Below, in pieces: positions 35,559 to 44,071 of a stretch of DNA of 52,403 nucleotides; within the stretch, counting starts at the first letter, position 1; every line of letters starts with the position of its first letter. The translations under genes and the position numbers were made by a program. The stretch covers positions 1 to 52,403 of the forward strand of contig CAINVV010000102.1 of assembly GCA_903854235.1 (NCBI GenBank), in the 5' to 3' direction. Under the pieces are notes generated by a model, which saw nothing but the letters and a program-made list of their open reading frames with translations, was not told the origin of the DNA and made no database searches. Origin of the DNA: an uncultured Bacteroidia bacterium. GTDB taxonomy: Bacteria; Bacteroidota; Bacteroidia; Bacteroidales; Prolixibacteraceae.

Positions 35559-36137
35559 ATGAAGGAAGGCAAAATTATCATCTTTTCCGCTCCTTCGGGT
35601 GCAGGCAAAACGACCATCGTCAGGCACCTGCTCTCGAAAAATAACGATTTTGCCTTCTCCGTTTCGGCTACCAGCCGTAAACCCCGTGGTAATGAGGCAA
35701 ATGGAGTCGACTATTTTTTCATTTCTGTTGAGGAGTTTAAAGCCAAAATAGCCAACGACGAATTTCTCGAGTGGCAAGAGGTCTATCCCGACAATTTTTA
35801 TGGTTCGCTAAAAAGTGAAGTAGATACCATCCTGAAAAACGGCAAAAACATACTTTTCGATGTGGATGTCGTTGGCGGAAGCAACATCAAAAAATATTAC
35901 GGTGAAAGGGCCCTGGCACTCTTCATTCAACCCCCATCGATTACGGAACTCGAAAAACGACTGATTGCCAGATCCACAGACAACAAGGAGGTGATCCGTG
36001 AAAGAGTGGAAAAGGCGGAACGCGAATTGGCCTACTCCCACCTTTTTGACGTCATCATTGTAAACGACACCCTGGAACACGCCTTGCAGGAGGCGGAAGA
36101 CCAGGTGAAAGCTTTTCTGGAAGAGGACAAATCGTGA
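35559..36137 (+). CDS. gmk: Guanylate kinase
   Basis: Gmk phosphorylates GMP (and dGMP) to the diphosphate with ATP. The P-loop 'FSAPSGAGKTTIVRHLL' and the GMP-binding stretch 'SATSRKPRGNEANGVDYFF' plus 'EWQEVYPDNFYGSL' are complete. The conserved 'FDVDVVGGSNIKKYY' and the lid arginine region 'RSTDNKEVIRERV' follow. The length (192 aa) is typical. The gene lies between yicC and nadD, with 16 and 15 bp gaps. Confidence 0.96.
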   Translation: MKEGKIIIFSAPSGAGKTTIVRHLLSKNNDFAFSVSATSRKPRGNEANGVDYFFISVEEFKAKIANDEFLEWQEVYPDNFYGSLKSEVDTILKNGKNILFDVDVVGGSNIKKYYGERALALFIQPPSITELEKRLIARSTDNKEVIRERVEKAERELAYSHLFDVIIVNDTLEHALQEAEDQVKAFLEEDKS

Positions 36138-36152
36138 AACAAACAGATAACG

Positions 36153-36740
36153 ATGAAAATTGCCATCTACGCCGGATCTTTCAATCCCATTCACAACGGA
36201 CATCTTTCTGTTGCAGAAGCAGCTCTTTCTGAAGGATTTGAGGAGGTTTGGCTGGTTGTCTCACCTCAGAATCCACATAAAAAAGAACAGGAGCTTTGGC
36301 CATTTGAAAGACGGCTGAAGTTGGTTGAGCTGGCCATTCAGTCACTGCCGAAGCTGAAATCCAGCGATTGTGAAACAAGGCTCTCCCGTCCATCCTATAC
36401 CATCAACACCCTCCAATACCTCAAAAACTGCTATCCACAACACCAGTTTCATTTGCTTATTGGCGGAGATAACCTCCTTAAATTCAGACTCTGGAAAAAT
36501 TACATCCAGATCATGAATGAGTTTGGACTGGTTGTTTATCCTCGGTCAACAGGGTTAAATGCTATCAATGATCCGCATCCCAACATCCGCTTTATCCAGG
36601 CTCCACTCCTGGAAATCAGCTCTTCAGAAATCAGGAATAGGCTTTCAGAAAACATTTCCATCCACGGACTTGTACCGGATGAGGTGGAGAAATACCTGCT
36701 TCAAAATTTAAAAAACGATCGTTCCAAATCCGTTTTTTAA
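36153..36740 (+). CDS. nadD: Nicotinate-nucleotide adenylyltransferase
   Basis: NadD transfers AMP from ATP to nicotinate mononucleotide, making deamido-NAD. The motif 'GSFNPIHNGHLSVAEAAL' (GxFxPxHxGH) binds ATP and the C-terminal 'ISSSEIRNRLSE' is the second substrate-binding signature. The length of 195 aa agrees with the family. It follows gmk by 15 bp; priA starts 57 bp later. Confidence 0.95.
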   Translation: MKIAIYAGSFNPIHNGHLSVAEAALSEGFEEVWLVVSPQNPHKKEQELWPFERRLKLVELAIQSLPKLKSSDCETRLSRPSYTINTLQYLKNCYPQHQFHLLIGGDNLLKFRLWKNYIQIMNEFGLVVYPRSTGLNAINDPHPNIRFIQAPLLEISSSEIRNRLSENISIHGLVPDEVEKYLLQNLKNDRSKSVF

Positions 36741-36797
36741 TGTAAATTGGGTTCGAATCCCGATTGACTTGAAAAGACGACAGGTTATTTTTAGCCC

Positions 36798-39293
36798 ATG
36801 AACAAATCCCTTGAACAGTATGCAGATGTGATTTTACCACTTCCCCTGGAAGGGTGCTTCACCTATCTCATTCCAGAGGAGTTGTTGGGAATGGTAGCCG
36901 CCGGCATGCGGGTAGTCGTTCAGTTCGGAGTCAAAAAATTCTATTCGGCCCTTGTCAGGAGGGTTCACTCGGTTAAACCTGAAAATATCTCCCCAAAACT
37001 GGTAGAATCCTTACTGGATGACAAGCCGATTCTTTCTGAAAGCTGCTTTCTTTTGTGGGAATGGATTGCCGTCTACTACCATTGTTCACTGGGAGAAGTG
37101 CTCAAGGCAGCGCTACCCTCCGGTCTCAAACTGGAGAGCGAAACCAGGGTCTCCCCAGACGCAGAATATGGGCAGCCTGAACCCGGTCAACTGACACCCA
37201 AGGAGTTGCTTTTGTACGACATCATTCAGGAGAAGAAGGGGATTTCTGTTTTTGAACTAAACAATACAACGCTGAAAAAGGGAACACTTCCTGTCTTGAA
37301 AGAGCTGCTTCGAAAAGGGGCCATTCACATCGAAGAGGAGATGAGGGATAGTTACAAGGCACGCACTGAAACCATCGTGACGTTGGGTGCTGCCATCCTG
37401 TCAGAAGAAAAATTATTGCGTACCCTGGATCTGCTTGTCAGGATTCCCAAACAACGCGAAATGCTCCTACTATTTCTTGGCGAAAACGAAGACATTGCCG
37501 ACCTCAAATCCAAGGCATATCCCAAGAAAGCATTGTTGATGAAAAGCAATGCAAGCCTTGCTGTTTTCAATGGACTGATAAAGAAGGAGATTCTTGCCAT
37601 TTATGAACAACAAATTGACAGGATCGATCCGGGAGAAGATGCCACCAGGGCCATTTATCCACTGTTTCCTCCCCAACAAACTGCACTAAATGAGATCGAA
37701 GCCTCTTTTGCGAAAAATCAGGTGACCCTCCTGCACGGGGTGACCTCGAGTGGAAAAACGGAGATCTACATCCAACTGATAGAAAAATGCATGAAGGAAG
37801 GCAAACAAGTGCTTTACCTTCTTCCTGAAATTGGTCTGACGACCCAAATGATCAGCAGATTGCTGGTTGTCTTTGGAAAACAAGTAGGAGTTTACCATTC
37901 CCGGTTCAGTGATTCGGAACGGGTCGAAATCTGGAACAAGGTGTTGAATTTTCATTCCGAAGACCAGCAGCATTCTCACCAGCTGATTGTCGGAACCAGA
38001 TCCGCCATATTTTTGCCCTTTACCAATCTTGGTCTGATTGTGGTAGATGAGGAGCACGAAAACAGTTTCAAACAACACGACCCCGCCCCCAGGTATCACG
38101 CCAGAGACAGTGCCGTCGTATTGGGCACCATGCTCAAGATTCCGGTTCTGCTTGGTACGGCAACCCCCGCTGTTGAGACCTATTTCAATGCCAGGTCAGG
38201 CAGGTATGGGTTGGTTGAACTCAGGGAACGATACAAGCAGATCGAGCTTCCGGAGATCGTTACCGTCGACCTGAAACGCGCCTACCAGCGCAAGTCCATG
38301 CGCTCCTATCTCACACCCGAATTGTTCGAAGAGATCACTACCGCACTTTCGAAAAAGGAGCAGGTCATCCTATTTCAGAATAGGAGGGGATTTTCCCCTT
38401 TCATCGAATGCAAGAGTTGTGGATGGATTCCAAAATGCACCCATTGCGACGTCTCCCTGACCTACCACAAAAACAGCAGACGACTCGTCTGCCACTATTG
38501 TGGCTACTCCATCAATTACCCCGGGGCCTGTGCCAGCTGTCATTCTGCGGATCTCTCCAACAAGGGTTTTGGTACCGAGAAGGTAGCAGAGGAACTGTCT
38601 GAACTCTTTCCCGATGCGGTCATTGAACGGCTTGATCTGGATGCCACCCGCTCGAAACGGGCTTTTCAAACCATCCTCCAACGATTTGACAGGGGCGATA
38701 CCGACATACTCGTTGGGACACAAATGATTACCAAAGGACTGGATTTTGAGCACGTTCGGGTGGTCGGCATTCTGAACGCCGATAACCTGCTTAATTTTCC
38801 CGATTTCAGATCGCACGAGCGTAGCTATCAACTGATGACACAGGTCAGCGGAAGGGCTGGAAGAAGGGAGAAGCGTGGAAAAGTGATCATACAGACTTCT
38901 CAACCCGACCACTTCATCATTCAAAAGGTGGCGGCCAACGATTATGAAGGAATGTACAATCAACAGATTGCAGAAAGAAGGGATTTTAAATACCCTCCAT
39001 TTTATAGACTCATTCGCATTACATTAAAACATAGAGACTTATCTGAATTAGACCGCATTTCCCAGGCCTGTGCGGAGGCCTTGCGAAGCAGATTCGGAAA
39101 CAGGCTTCTCGGACCCGAGTATCCTGCCGTCGGACGCATCAAGCTGATGTTTATGAAGCAGATGTGGCTGAAACTGGAACGGGAGATGTCGGTCACTTCT
39201 GCCAAAAGACAGATGCAACTTATGCTGGAGGAGGTTAAAAGCAGGGATAAAAACAAAATGGTGCAGATTGTTGTCGATGTAGATCCCTTGTAG
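36798..39293 (+). CDS. priA: Primosomal protein N' (replication restart helicase PriA)
   Basis: PriA recognises stalled forks and reloads the replicative helicase. The N-terminal 3'BD domain starts 'YADVILPLPLEGCFTYLIPE'. The helicase core has Walker A 'HGVTSSGKTEIY', 'VVDEEHENSFKQ' (DEEH), 'LGTATPAVETYFNA' and 'VSGRAGRREKRG'. Two zinc-binding clusters are visible in 'CKSCGWIPKCTHCDVSLTYH' and the following 'CHYCGYSINYPGACASCH', eight cysteines in total. The 831-aa length is normal for Bacteroidota PriA. The gene stands alone between nadD and parA. Confidence 0.96.
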   Translation: MNKSLEQYADVILPLPLEGCFTYLIPEELLGMVAAGMRVVVQFGVKKFYSALVRRVHSVKPENISPKLVESLLDDKPILSESCFLLWEWIAVYYHCSLGEVLKAALPSGLKLESETRVSPDAEYGQPEPGQLTPKELLLYDIIQEKKGISVFELNNTTLKKGTLPVLKELLRKGAIHIEEEMRDSYKARTETIVTLGAAILSEEKLLRTLDLLVRIPKQREMLLLFLGENEDIADLKSKAYPKKALLMKSNASLAVFNGLIKKEILAIYEQQIDRIDPGEDATRAIYPLFPPQQTALNEIEASFAKNQVTLLHGVTSSGKTEIYIQLIEKCMKEGKQVLYLLPEIGLTTQMISRLLVVFGKQVGVYHSRFSDSERVEIWNKVLNFHSEDQQHSHQLIVGTRSAIFLPFTNLGLIVVDEEHENSFKQHDPAPRYHARDSAVVLGTMLKIPVLLGTATPAVETYFNARSGRYGLVELRERYKQIELPEIVTVDLKRAYQRKSMRSYLTPELFEEITTALSKKEQVILFQNRRGFSPFIECKSCGWIPKCTHCDVSLTYHKNSRRLVCHYCGYSINYPGACASCHSADLSNKGFGTEKVAEELSELFPDAVIERLDLDATRSKRAFQTILQRFDRGDTDILVGTQMITKGLDFEHVRVVGILNADNLLNFPDFRSHERSYQLMTQVSGRAGRREKRGKVIIQTSQPDHFIIQKVAANDYEGMYNQQIAERRDFKYPPFYRLIRITLKHRDLSELDRISQACAEALRSRFGNRLLGPEYPAVGRIKLMFMKQMWLKLEREMSVTSAKRQMQLMLEEVKSRDKNKMVQIVVDVDPL

Positions 39294-39360
39294 TTGATAT
39301 CTTTTCTGCAGAACCCTCATCAATTTTTTGATCTGTCTGTTCTCGTTGAGACTAAAATAC

Positions 39361-39368
39361 TAACTTTG
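39361..39368 (+). promoter_or_regulatory. Bacteroidota-type -7 promoter element (TAACTTTG) for parA
   Basis: TAACTTTG fits TAnnTTTG and lies 23 bp upstream of the parA ATG at 39392. A -33 TTTG is not clear. It would drive parA-parB and probably DUF5683 and mltD. Confidence 0.6.
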
Positions 39369-39391
39369 AGGCCGACTAATAAATAGGATTC

Positions 39392-40186
39392 ATGGGAAAA
39401 GTTATCGCGATCGCAAATCAGAAAGGTGGGGTAGGCAAGACTACTACTGCCATTAATCTGGCTGCGAGTTTAGCCGTTTTGGAGTTTAAGGTGCTCCTGA
39501 TAGATGCCGATCCGCAGGCCAATGCCACCTCCGGAGTAGGTTTTGACGTGCGCAATGTCAAGACCAGCATCTACGAATGTGTGGTGGATGACATTGACCC
39601 AAAAAGCATCATCTTAAATACGAGTACACCGGGGTTCGACCTGATCCCCTCTCACATAGATCTCGTTGGAGCAGAGATTGAAATGCTCAACATGCCCAAT
39701 CGTGAAAAAGTATTGAAGCACGTAATCGAAAAGATCAGAAATGATTACGATTTTATTTTTATAGATTGTTCTCCCTCCCTCGGTTTGATTACCGTGAATG
39801 CCCTGACGGCATCCGATTCGGTCATCATCCCGGTACAATGCGAATATTTTGCCCTGGAAGGATTGGGCAAGCTATTGAACACGATTAAAATAATTCAAAG
39901 CAGGCTGAATCCGGAACTTCAAATTGAAGGATTCCTGCTCACCATGTTTGATTCCAGACTGAACCTCTCCAATCAAGTGCACGACGAGGTGAAGAAGCAT
40001 TTTCAGGAGATGGTCTTTGAGAGCCTGATCACACGGAACATCCGCCTGTCGGAGGCCCCAAGTTATGGTTTGCCGGTGGTCTCCTACGACATTGGGTCCA
40101 AGGGAGCACAGAGTTACCTGAATCTCGCACGCGAGTTGCTGCAAAAGAACAGGATGACCAAAATGGATCAAAAAGAGATTGTTTGA
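39392..40186 (+). CDS. parA: Chromosome-partitioning ATPase ParA (Soj)
   Basis: The protein begins 'MGKVIAIANQKGGVGKTTTA', the deviant Walker A of ParA/MinD ATPases, with 'LLIDADPQANATSGVG' (A') and 'IFIDCSPSLGLITVNAL' (Walker B). It has no N-terminal HTH, so it is a chromosomal Soj-type protein rather than a plasmid P1-type ParA. It works with ParB bound at parS to segregate origins. It is 22 bp upstream of parB. Confidence 0.96.
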   Translation: MGKVIAIANQKGGVGKTTTAINLAASLAVLEFKVLLIDADPQANATSGVGFDVRNVKTSIYECVVDDIDPKSIILNTSTPGFDLIPSHIDLVGAEIEMLNMPNREKVLKHVIEKIRNDYDFIFIDCSPSLGLITVNALTASDSVIIPVQCEYFALEGLGKLLNTIKIIQSRLNPELQIEGFLLTMFDSRLNLSNQVHDEVKKHFQEMVFESLITRNIRLSEAPSYGLPVVSYDIGSKGAQSYLNLARELLQKNRMTKMDQKEIV

Positions 40187-40207
40187 CCTAACAGAATTTT
40201 AAGAATT

Positions 40208-41083
40208 ATGCAAAAACGCAATGCGCTGGGCAGAGGTTTAGGTGCCCTTATTGATGATTCCAATGTGATTCGCGATCAGAATCCGGTATCGAATGAAATT
40301 CTGGTTTCCGAAATTGAAGCTAATCCATTTCAGCCCCGGGTCCATTTCGATGAAGAGGCGTTGAATGAACTGGCGGCTTCCATCCGGGAAGTTGGAATCA
40401 TTCAACCCATTACCCTGCGTAAAATAGGCGAGAAAAGATACCAGATCATTGCGGGTGAACGCAGGTTCAGGGCCTCCAAATTAGCCGGATTGACCAAGGT
40501 TCCCGCCTTTGTTCGGGAGGCCGGCGATGAGGCCATGCTGGAACTGGCACTGGTAGAAAATATCCAGCGGGAAGACCTGGATGCGATAGAGGTAGCCTTA
40601 AGCTACCAACGGCTAATGGAGGAGTGCAAACTGACTCAGGAGACCCTCAGCGACAGGGTGGGAAAAAAAAGGTCTACCATCTCCAACTACCTCCGTTTGC
40701 TCAGATTGCCAGCAGTCATCCAGAAGGCGATCAGGGAACAGGAAATTACAATGGGGCACGCCCGTGCCCTGATCAATATTCCTGATTCAGAAACTCAGGT
40801 GATGGTGTACCGACAGGTTGTCAAATATGATTTTTCCGTTCGCAAAACAGAAGAAATAGTACGCAAACTAAGCGGTTCCGAGGCGGAGCCTACATCGAAA
40901 ACGGCCAAAGATGGTACCATGACGGATCAATTCAGCGATTTGAAAAAACATCTTGGCAAATATTTCAATAGCAACATCGGACTAAAAATCAACGATCAAT
41001 ACAAGGGAAAAATTGAAATTCCATTCAATGATTCAAAAGACTTGGACAGGATCATCGGAATTTTTGATAGATTAAATTCATAA
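40208..41083 (+). CDS. parB: Chromosome-partitioning protein ParB (Spo0J)
   Basis: The N-terminus 'ALGRGLGALIDD' interacts with ParA. The CTP-binding ParB/Srx domain has 'NPFQPRVHFDEEALNELAAS' and 'IIAGERRFRASKLAG' (GERRxRA). The HTH follows with 'LVENIQREDLDAIEVALSYQ' and 'GKKRSTISNYLRLLRLP', then 'TMGHARALINI'. A C-terminal dimerisation region completes it. The protein clamps around DNA at parS sites. No complete parS site was found in this window. It follows parA and precedes the DUF5683 gene by 18 bp. Confidence 0.96.
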   Translation: MQKRNALGRGLGALIDDSNVIRDQNPVSNEILVSEIEANPFQPRVHFDEEALNELAASIREVGIIQPITLRKIGEKRYQIIAGERRFRASKLAGLTKVPAFVREAGDEAMLELALVENIQREDLDAIEVALSYQRLMEECKLTQETLSDRVGKKRSTISNYLRLLRLPAVIQKAIREQEITMGHARALINIPDSETQVMVYRQVVKYDFSVRKTEEIVRKLSGSEAEPTSKTAKDGTMTDQFSDLKKHLGKYFNSNIGLKINDQYKGKIEIPFNDSKDLDRIIGIFDRLNS

Positions 41084-41101
41084 TCAGGAAATTACGCTGT
41101 T

Positions 41102-41743
41102 TTGAAAATCATTTTAAAAGTATTTTTTGTTGGAATGATGTTGTTTCTACTTTGCTTCAGACTCGAAGCACAGGAGGTTAATGTCCCAAAAGACAGCCTG
41201 AAAATTTCTGTTTTACCACAAAAAAAAGTACTTTCGCCCAAGAAGGCCTCCATTTATGCAGCACTTTTCCCCGGATTGGGACAGGTGTACAACGGAAAAT
41301 ACTGGAAACTTCCAATTGTATACGGCGGTTACGCAGGCTTGATCTATTTGCTGGGTTGGAACAACAACAACTACAACGACTACTTTGATGCCTACAGAAC
41401 CATTGCCCGATATACGACCGTTGAGCAAATGAGCAAGGCCGACAAGGACTATCTGAACAATCTGTTTAAAATTCCCTACTGGGATCTGAATATAAATCCG
41501 TCACATTTTAGTACCTTTCAGTCGCAATTGAAAAGTGGCAAGGATTTTTACAGACGCAACAGGGACTTGAGTATCATCGCCATCGCTGCACTGCACGTTC
41601 TTAGCATCATCGACGCCAGTGTGGATGCGAATCTGTCCGATTTTGAGATCAACGACAACCTGAGCATGCACATCGAACCTATGCCCGCAAGGCTTTGGAA
41701 CGGAACTCAAATCGTTGGTTTCAATGTTGCGTTTAATTTCTAA
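41102..41743 (+). CDS. DUF5683 domain membrane protein (213 aa)
   Basis: The start is TTG at 41102, giving a basic-hydrophobic signal segment 'MKIILKVFFVGMMLFLLCFR'; the next ATG is 11 codons on and would remove the basic residues. The conserved block 'SPKKASIYAALFPGLGQVYN' followed by 'GKYWKLPIVYGGYAGLIYLL' is the DUF5683 signature, a glycine-rich membrane segment. A C-terminal helix ('RDLSIIAIAALHVLSIIDAS') is present. The role is unknown. In Bacteroidota it commonly lies between parB and mltD, as here. Confidence 0.9.
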   Translation: MKIILKVFFVGMMLFLLCFRLEAQEVNVPKDSLKISVLPQKKVLSPKKASIYAALFPGLGQVYNGKYWKLPIVYGGYAGLIYLLGWNNNNYNDYFDAYRTIARYTTVEQMSKADKDYLNNLFKIPYWDLNINPSHFSTFQSQLKSGKDFYRRNRDLSIIAIAALHVLSIIDASVDANLSDFEINDNLSMHIEPMPARLWNGTQIVGFNVAFNF

Positions 41744-41757
41744 TTTATGTTTGTACC

Positions 41758-43398
41758 ATGATCATAAAATTCAAAGCTTTCCTCCTGATTTTTCTCTCGC
41801 TTGCTGCAGGTGTGGTTGCACAGGTTCCTGTGAAGCCCCTTACGGCCGACGAAGAACAAAAAATCTGGGGTACCGATTCTGTCGCCAATAAAATGGCCGA
41901 TAAGATGGTGAATGAGAACCTGAATTTGTTTGTATCAGACAAACTGGACTCGCTGGTCAACACCTGGTATGTAAAAAATGCCTTTGCCTACGACAAAAGC
42001 GAACTCGACTCACTTCCTGAATATTACAGGTCCTATCTTCCCGATTCCGTTTATGTCAAACGGCTACAGGCCATAGATTCCTTTTTGCCACTTCCCTACA
42101 ACGAAACTGTGCGGAATTTCATCGGATTGTATACCATCCGCAAACGGGAGCTTACCTCTTACATTTATGGCCTTTCTAACTATTATTTCCCCATTTTCGA
42201 AGAGGCCCTTGAGCGTTACCAGTTACCGCACGAATTAAAATACCTGCCCATTATTGAGTCAGCACTCAACCCCAAAGCCTTTTCAAGGGCCGGAGCTTCA
42301 GGCCTTTGGCAGTTTATGATCGGCACTGGAAAATTGTATGGACTGGAAGTGAACTCCTACATCGATGAAAGGAACGACCCCATCAAATCATCGGATGCGG
42401 CAGCCCGTTACCTTCGTGACCTCTATGCCATCTATGGCGACTGGCACATCGTAATTGCCGCCTACAACTGCGGTCCGGGAAACATCAACAAAGCTGTCAG
42501 ACGCAACGGAGGCAAGCAAAATTACTGGGACATTTACTATTCTCTTCCGAAAGAAACCCGTGGATACATTCCCGTTTTCATTGCTGCCTCCTACATGATG
42601 AACTACGGGAAAGAACACCTTCTGAAGGCTGCCGAGCCCAAATTCAAAACGGTTACCGACACCATTGAAATTCACAACTACCTGAATTTCGAACAGATCT
42701 CCGCCATCATGAATATGTCTGTAGAAGAGCTCAGGCAACTCAATCCCCAATACCGGCGCGACATTATTCCAGCCAGGCCTGATAAGCCTTATATCCTGAA
42801 GTTGCCAGCTTCGGCCACCTCCTTGTTCATCGATAATGAGAACCAGATCTTTGCCTACAACCGAGACAAGTTCTTCCCCAACAACCAACTGGTGCCTTTG
42901 AAGGGACGCCGCGGGTTGAGAGGATCATCTGGTGAAGGGGTTAAGGAGATCACCCACATCGTAAAATCAGGAGAGAACATCAGTTCGATTGCCAGCAAAT
43001 ACAAGGTAACCGTTTCAGACATCAAGGAGTGGAACGACATCCGGAAAAAGAATGTGCGGGTTGGACAGCGACTCACGGTCTACGTGGCATCCAAGTCGCC
43101 AAAAACCAAGCTGGCTGCGGTCGTCAAGCCCAAAAAAGAGGTGACGCCAGCTGTCGCGGATAGTTCCTCCCTCCATCCTTCCACCACCGAGAAAACCCTT
43201 GCCACCGTTGTGAATGCTGCTGAAAGCACTGCCAACAGTGATTACATTCTCTATACCATTCAAAGCGGGGATAGTCTATTTACGATAGCCAAGAAATTTC
43301 CAGGCATCACCGATGCCGAACTGATGGCTTTCAACAACATCCGTAATGTGAAGGGGTTGGTTCCCGGACGGCAGCTGAAAATTCCAAAGAAAGCCTGA
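41758..43398 (+). CDS. mltD: Membrane-bound lytic murein transglycosylase D with two LysM domains
   Basis: After a signal peptide (ending near 'GVVAQ', residue 22) comes a lytic transglycosylase domain with catalytic E167 in 'PIIESALNPKAFS' and the downstream 'AGASGLWQFMIGTGKLYGL' and 'AAYNCGPGNINKAVRR' blocks. Two LysM domains follow, at about residues 399-445 ('THIVKSGENISSIASKYKV') and 499-544 ('YTIQSGDSLFTIAKKFPG'), with a Lys/Pro/Ser/Thr-rich linker between them. It cleaves peptidoglycan between MurNAc and GlcNAc, making anhydro-muropeptides, in the periplasm or at the outer membrane. The gene lies 14 bp after DUF5683. Confidence 0.95.
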   Translation: MIIKFKAFLLIFLSLAAGVVAQVPVKPLTADEEQKIWGTDSVANKMADKMVNENLNLFVSDKLDSLVNTWYVKNAFAYDKSELDSLPEYYRSYLPDSVYVKRLQAIDSFLPLPYNETVRNFIGLYTIRKRELTSYIYGLSNYYFPIFEEALERYQLPHELKYLPIIESALNPKAFSRAGASGLWQFMIGTGKLYGLEVNSYIDERNDPIKSSDAAARYLRDLYAIYGDWHIVIAAYNCGPGNINKAVRRNGGKQNYWDIYYSLPKETRGYIPVFIAASYMMNYGKEHLLKAAEPKFKTVTDTIEIHNYLNFEQISAIMNMSVEELRQLNPQYRRDIIPARPDKPYILKLPASATSLFIDNENQIFAYNRDKFFPNNQLVPLKGRRGLRGSSGEGVKEITHIVKSGENISSIASKYKVTVSDIKEWNDIRKKNVRVGQRLTVYVASKSPKTKLAAVVKPKKEVTPAVADSSSLHPSTTEKTLATVVNAAESTANSDYILYTIQSGDSLFTIAKKFPGITDAELMAFNNIRNVKGLVPGRQLKIPKKA

Positions 43399-43404
43399 GC
43401 AAAC

Positions 43405-43431
43405 CAAAAGTAAAAATTTTTTTCACTTTTG
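43405..43431. terminator. A/T-rich hairpin between the convergent mltD and 43507-43893 genes
   Basis: CAAAAGT (43405-43411) pairs with ACTTTTG (43425-43431); the loop A5T7 can extend the stem. It lies 7 bp after mltD. It has the position of a terminator but is A/T-only and weak. Confidence 0.3.
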
Positions 43432-43506
43432 AACCGGCGATTGCGAATTGTTGGATGGCAAGTTGATCCTATTCCGAAAATTGGCCTGAGGATATCCCGG
43501 TCACGG

Positions 43507-43893
43507 CTATTGTGGATTCCCCCTGTAAATTGGCTTTAGCGATACACTATCGACCAGGTAAACCGTTTCACCACGCCAGGGAAGCGTTGAATTGGTTTGG
43601 GAATAATGGACAACCACGTTTTCTCCCTGCATTTTTTCTATCTTTTTGGCCACCTCTTCCTCATCGACGGAAAACAGAAATTTTTCGGATGCAATCGCCA
43701 TATTGGCATTGGTCTGGACGCTGCTCAGAATCATCTCTCCTTCATAAGTCTTGAAGAGGGTACCCTTGCTTGAAAATTTCTGTAGCAACCCGGCTCTGTA
43801 GCCTTCGCTGTAAGTGAAAAAATATTTCCAATAGGTAAAGAAACCTATGACCAATACGATCACAAGAATTAAACGGAATAAAAATTTTCTCAT
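43507..43893 (-). CDS. Small membrane-anchored protein of unknown function (128 aa)
   Basis: An N-terminal basic patch and hydrophobic helix (MRKFLFRLILVIVLVIGFFT) form a signal anchor; the rest is soluble. Residues 30-128 include 'EGYRAGLLQKFSSKGTLFKTYEG' (split by a turn) and 'VVVHYSQTNSTLPWRGETVY'. Homologues in Bacteroidota are, as I recall, sometimes labelled 6-phosphogluconate dehydrogenase, but nothing of that enzyme is present and the label is wrong. The mature domain is likely periplasmic beta-structure. Convergent with mltD; a TAnnTTTG promoter lies 29 bp upstream. Confidence 0.82.
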   Translation of the reverse strand: MRKFLFRLILVIVLVIGFFTYWKYFFTYSEGYRAGLLQKFSSKGTLFKTYEGEMILSSVQTNANMAIASEKFLFSVDEEEVAKKIEKMQGENVVVHYSQTNSTLPWRGETVYLVDSVSLKPIYRGNPQ

Positions 43894-43921
43894 GATGCCA
43901 TAAATTAAGGTTATTATCTTT

Positions 43922-43929
43922 CAAATTTA
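43922..43929 (-). promoter_or_regulatory. Bacteroidota-type -7 promoter element (TAAATTTG)
   Basis: On the - strand this reads TAAATTTG and lies 29 bp upstream of the start at 43893. It would give a leader of ~22 nt. Confidence 0.5.
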
Positions 43930-44071
43930 ATACAAAATCCAGAGGATAAGTTTTCAGATGAGTTATTTGATCCCCAATCTGCCTGAAAAAGTTTTTGAAC
44001 GAATCCTTCAGGCTTCTATTGTCATTCCGATGGAAAAAGCGAATTTTGCAAACAAATAAAATAACTGAATA

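Noticed and set aside
41746-41753. TATGTTTG just upstream of mltD
   Set aside because: It matches TAnnTTTG but lies only 4 bp before the mltD ATG, so transcription would start inside the gene; mltD is more likely read from the parA-parB-DUF5683 operon.
43507-43893. 6-phosphogluconate dehydrogenase
   Set aside because: As I recall, relatives of this small anchored protein carry that label, but it has no Rossmann fold or NADP motif, so I call it a protein of unknown function.
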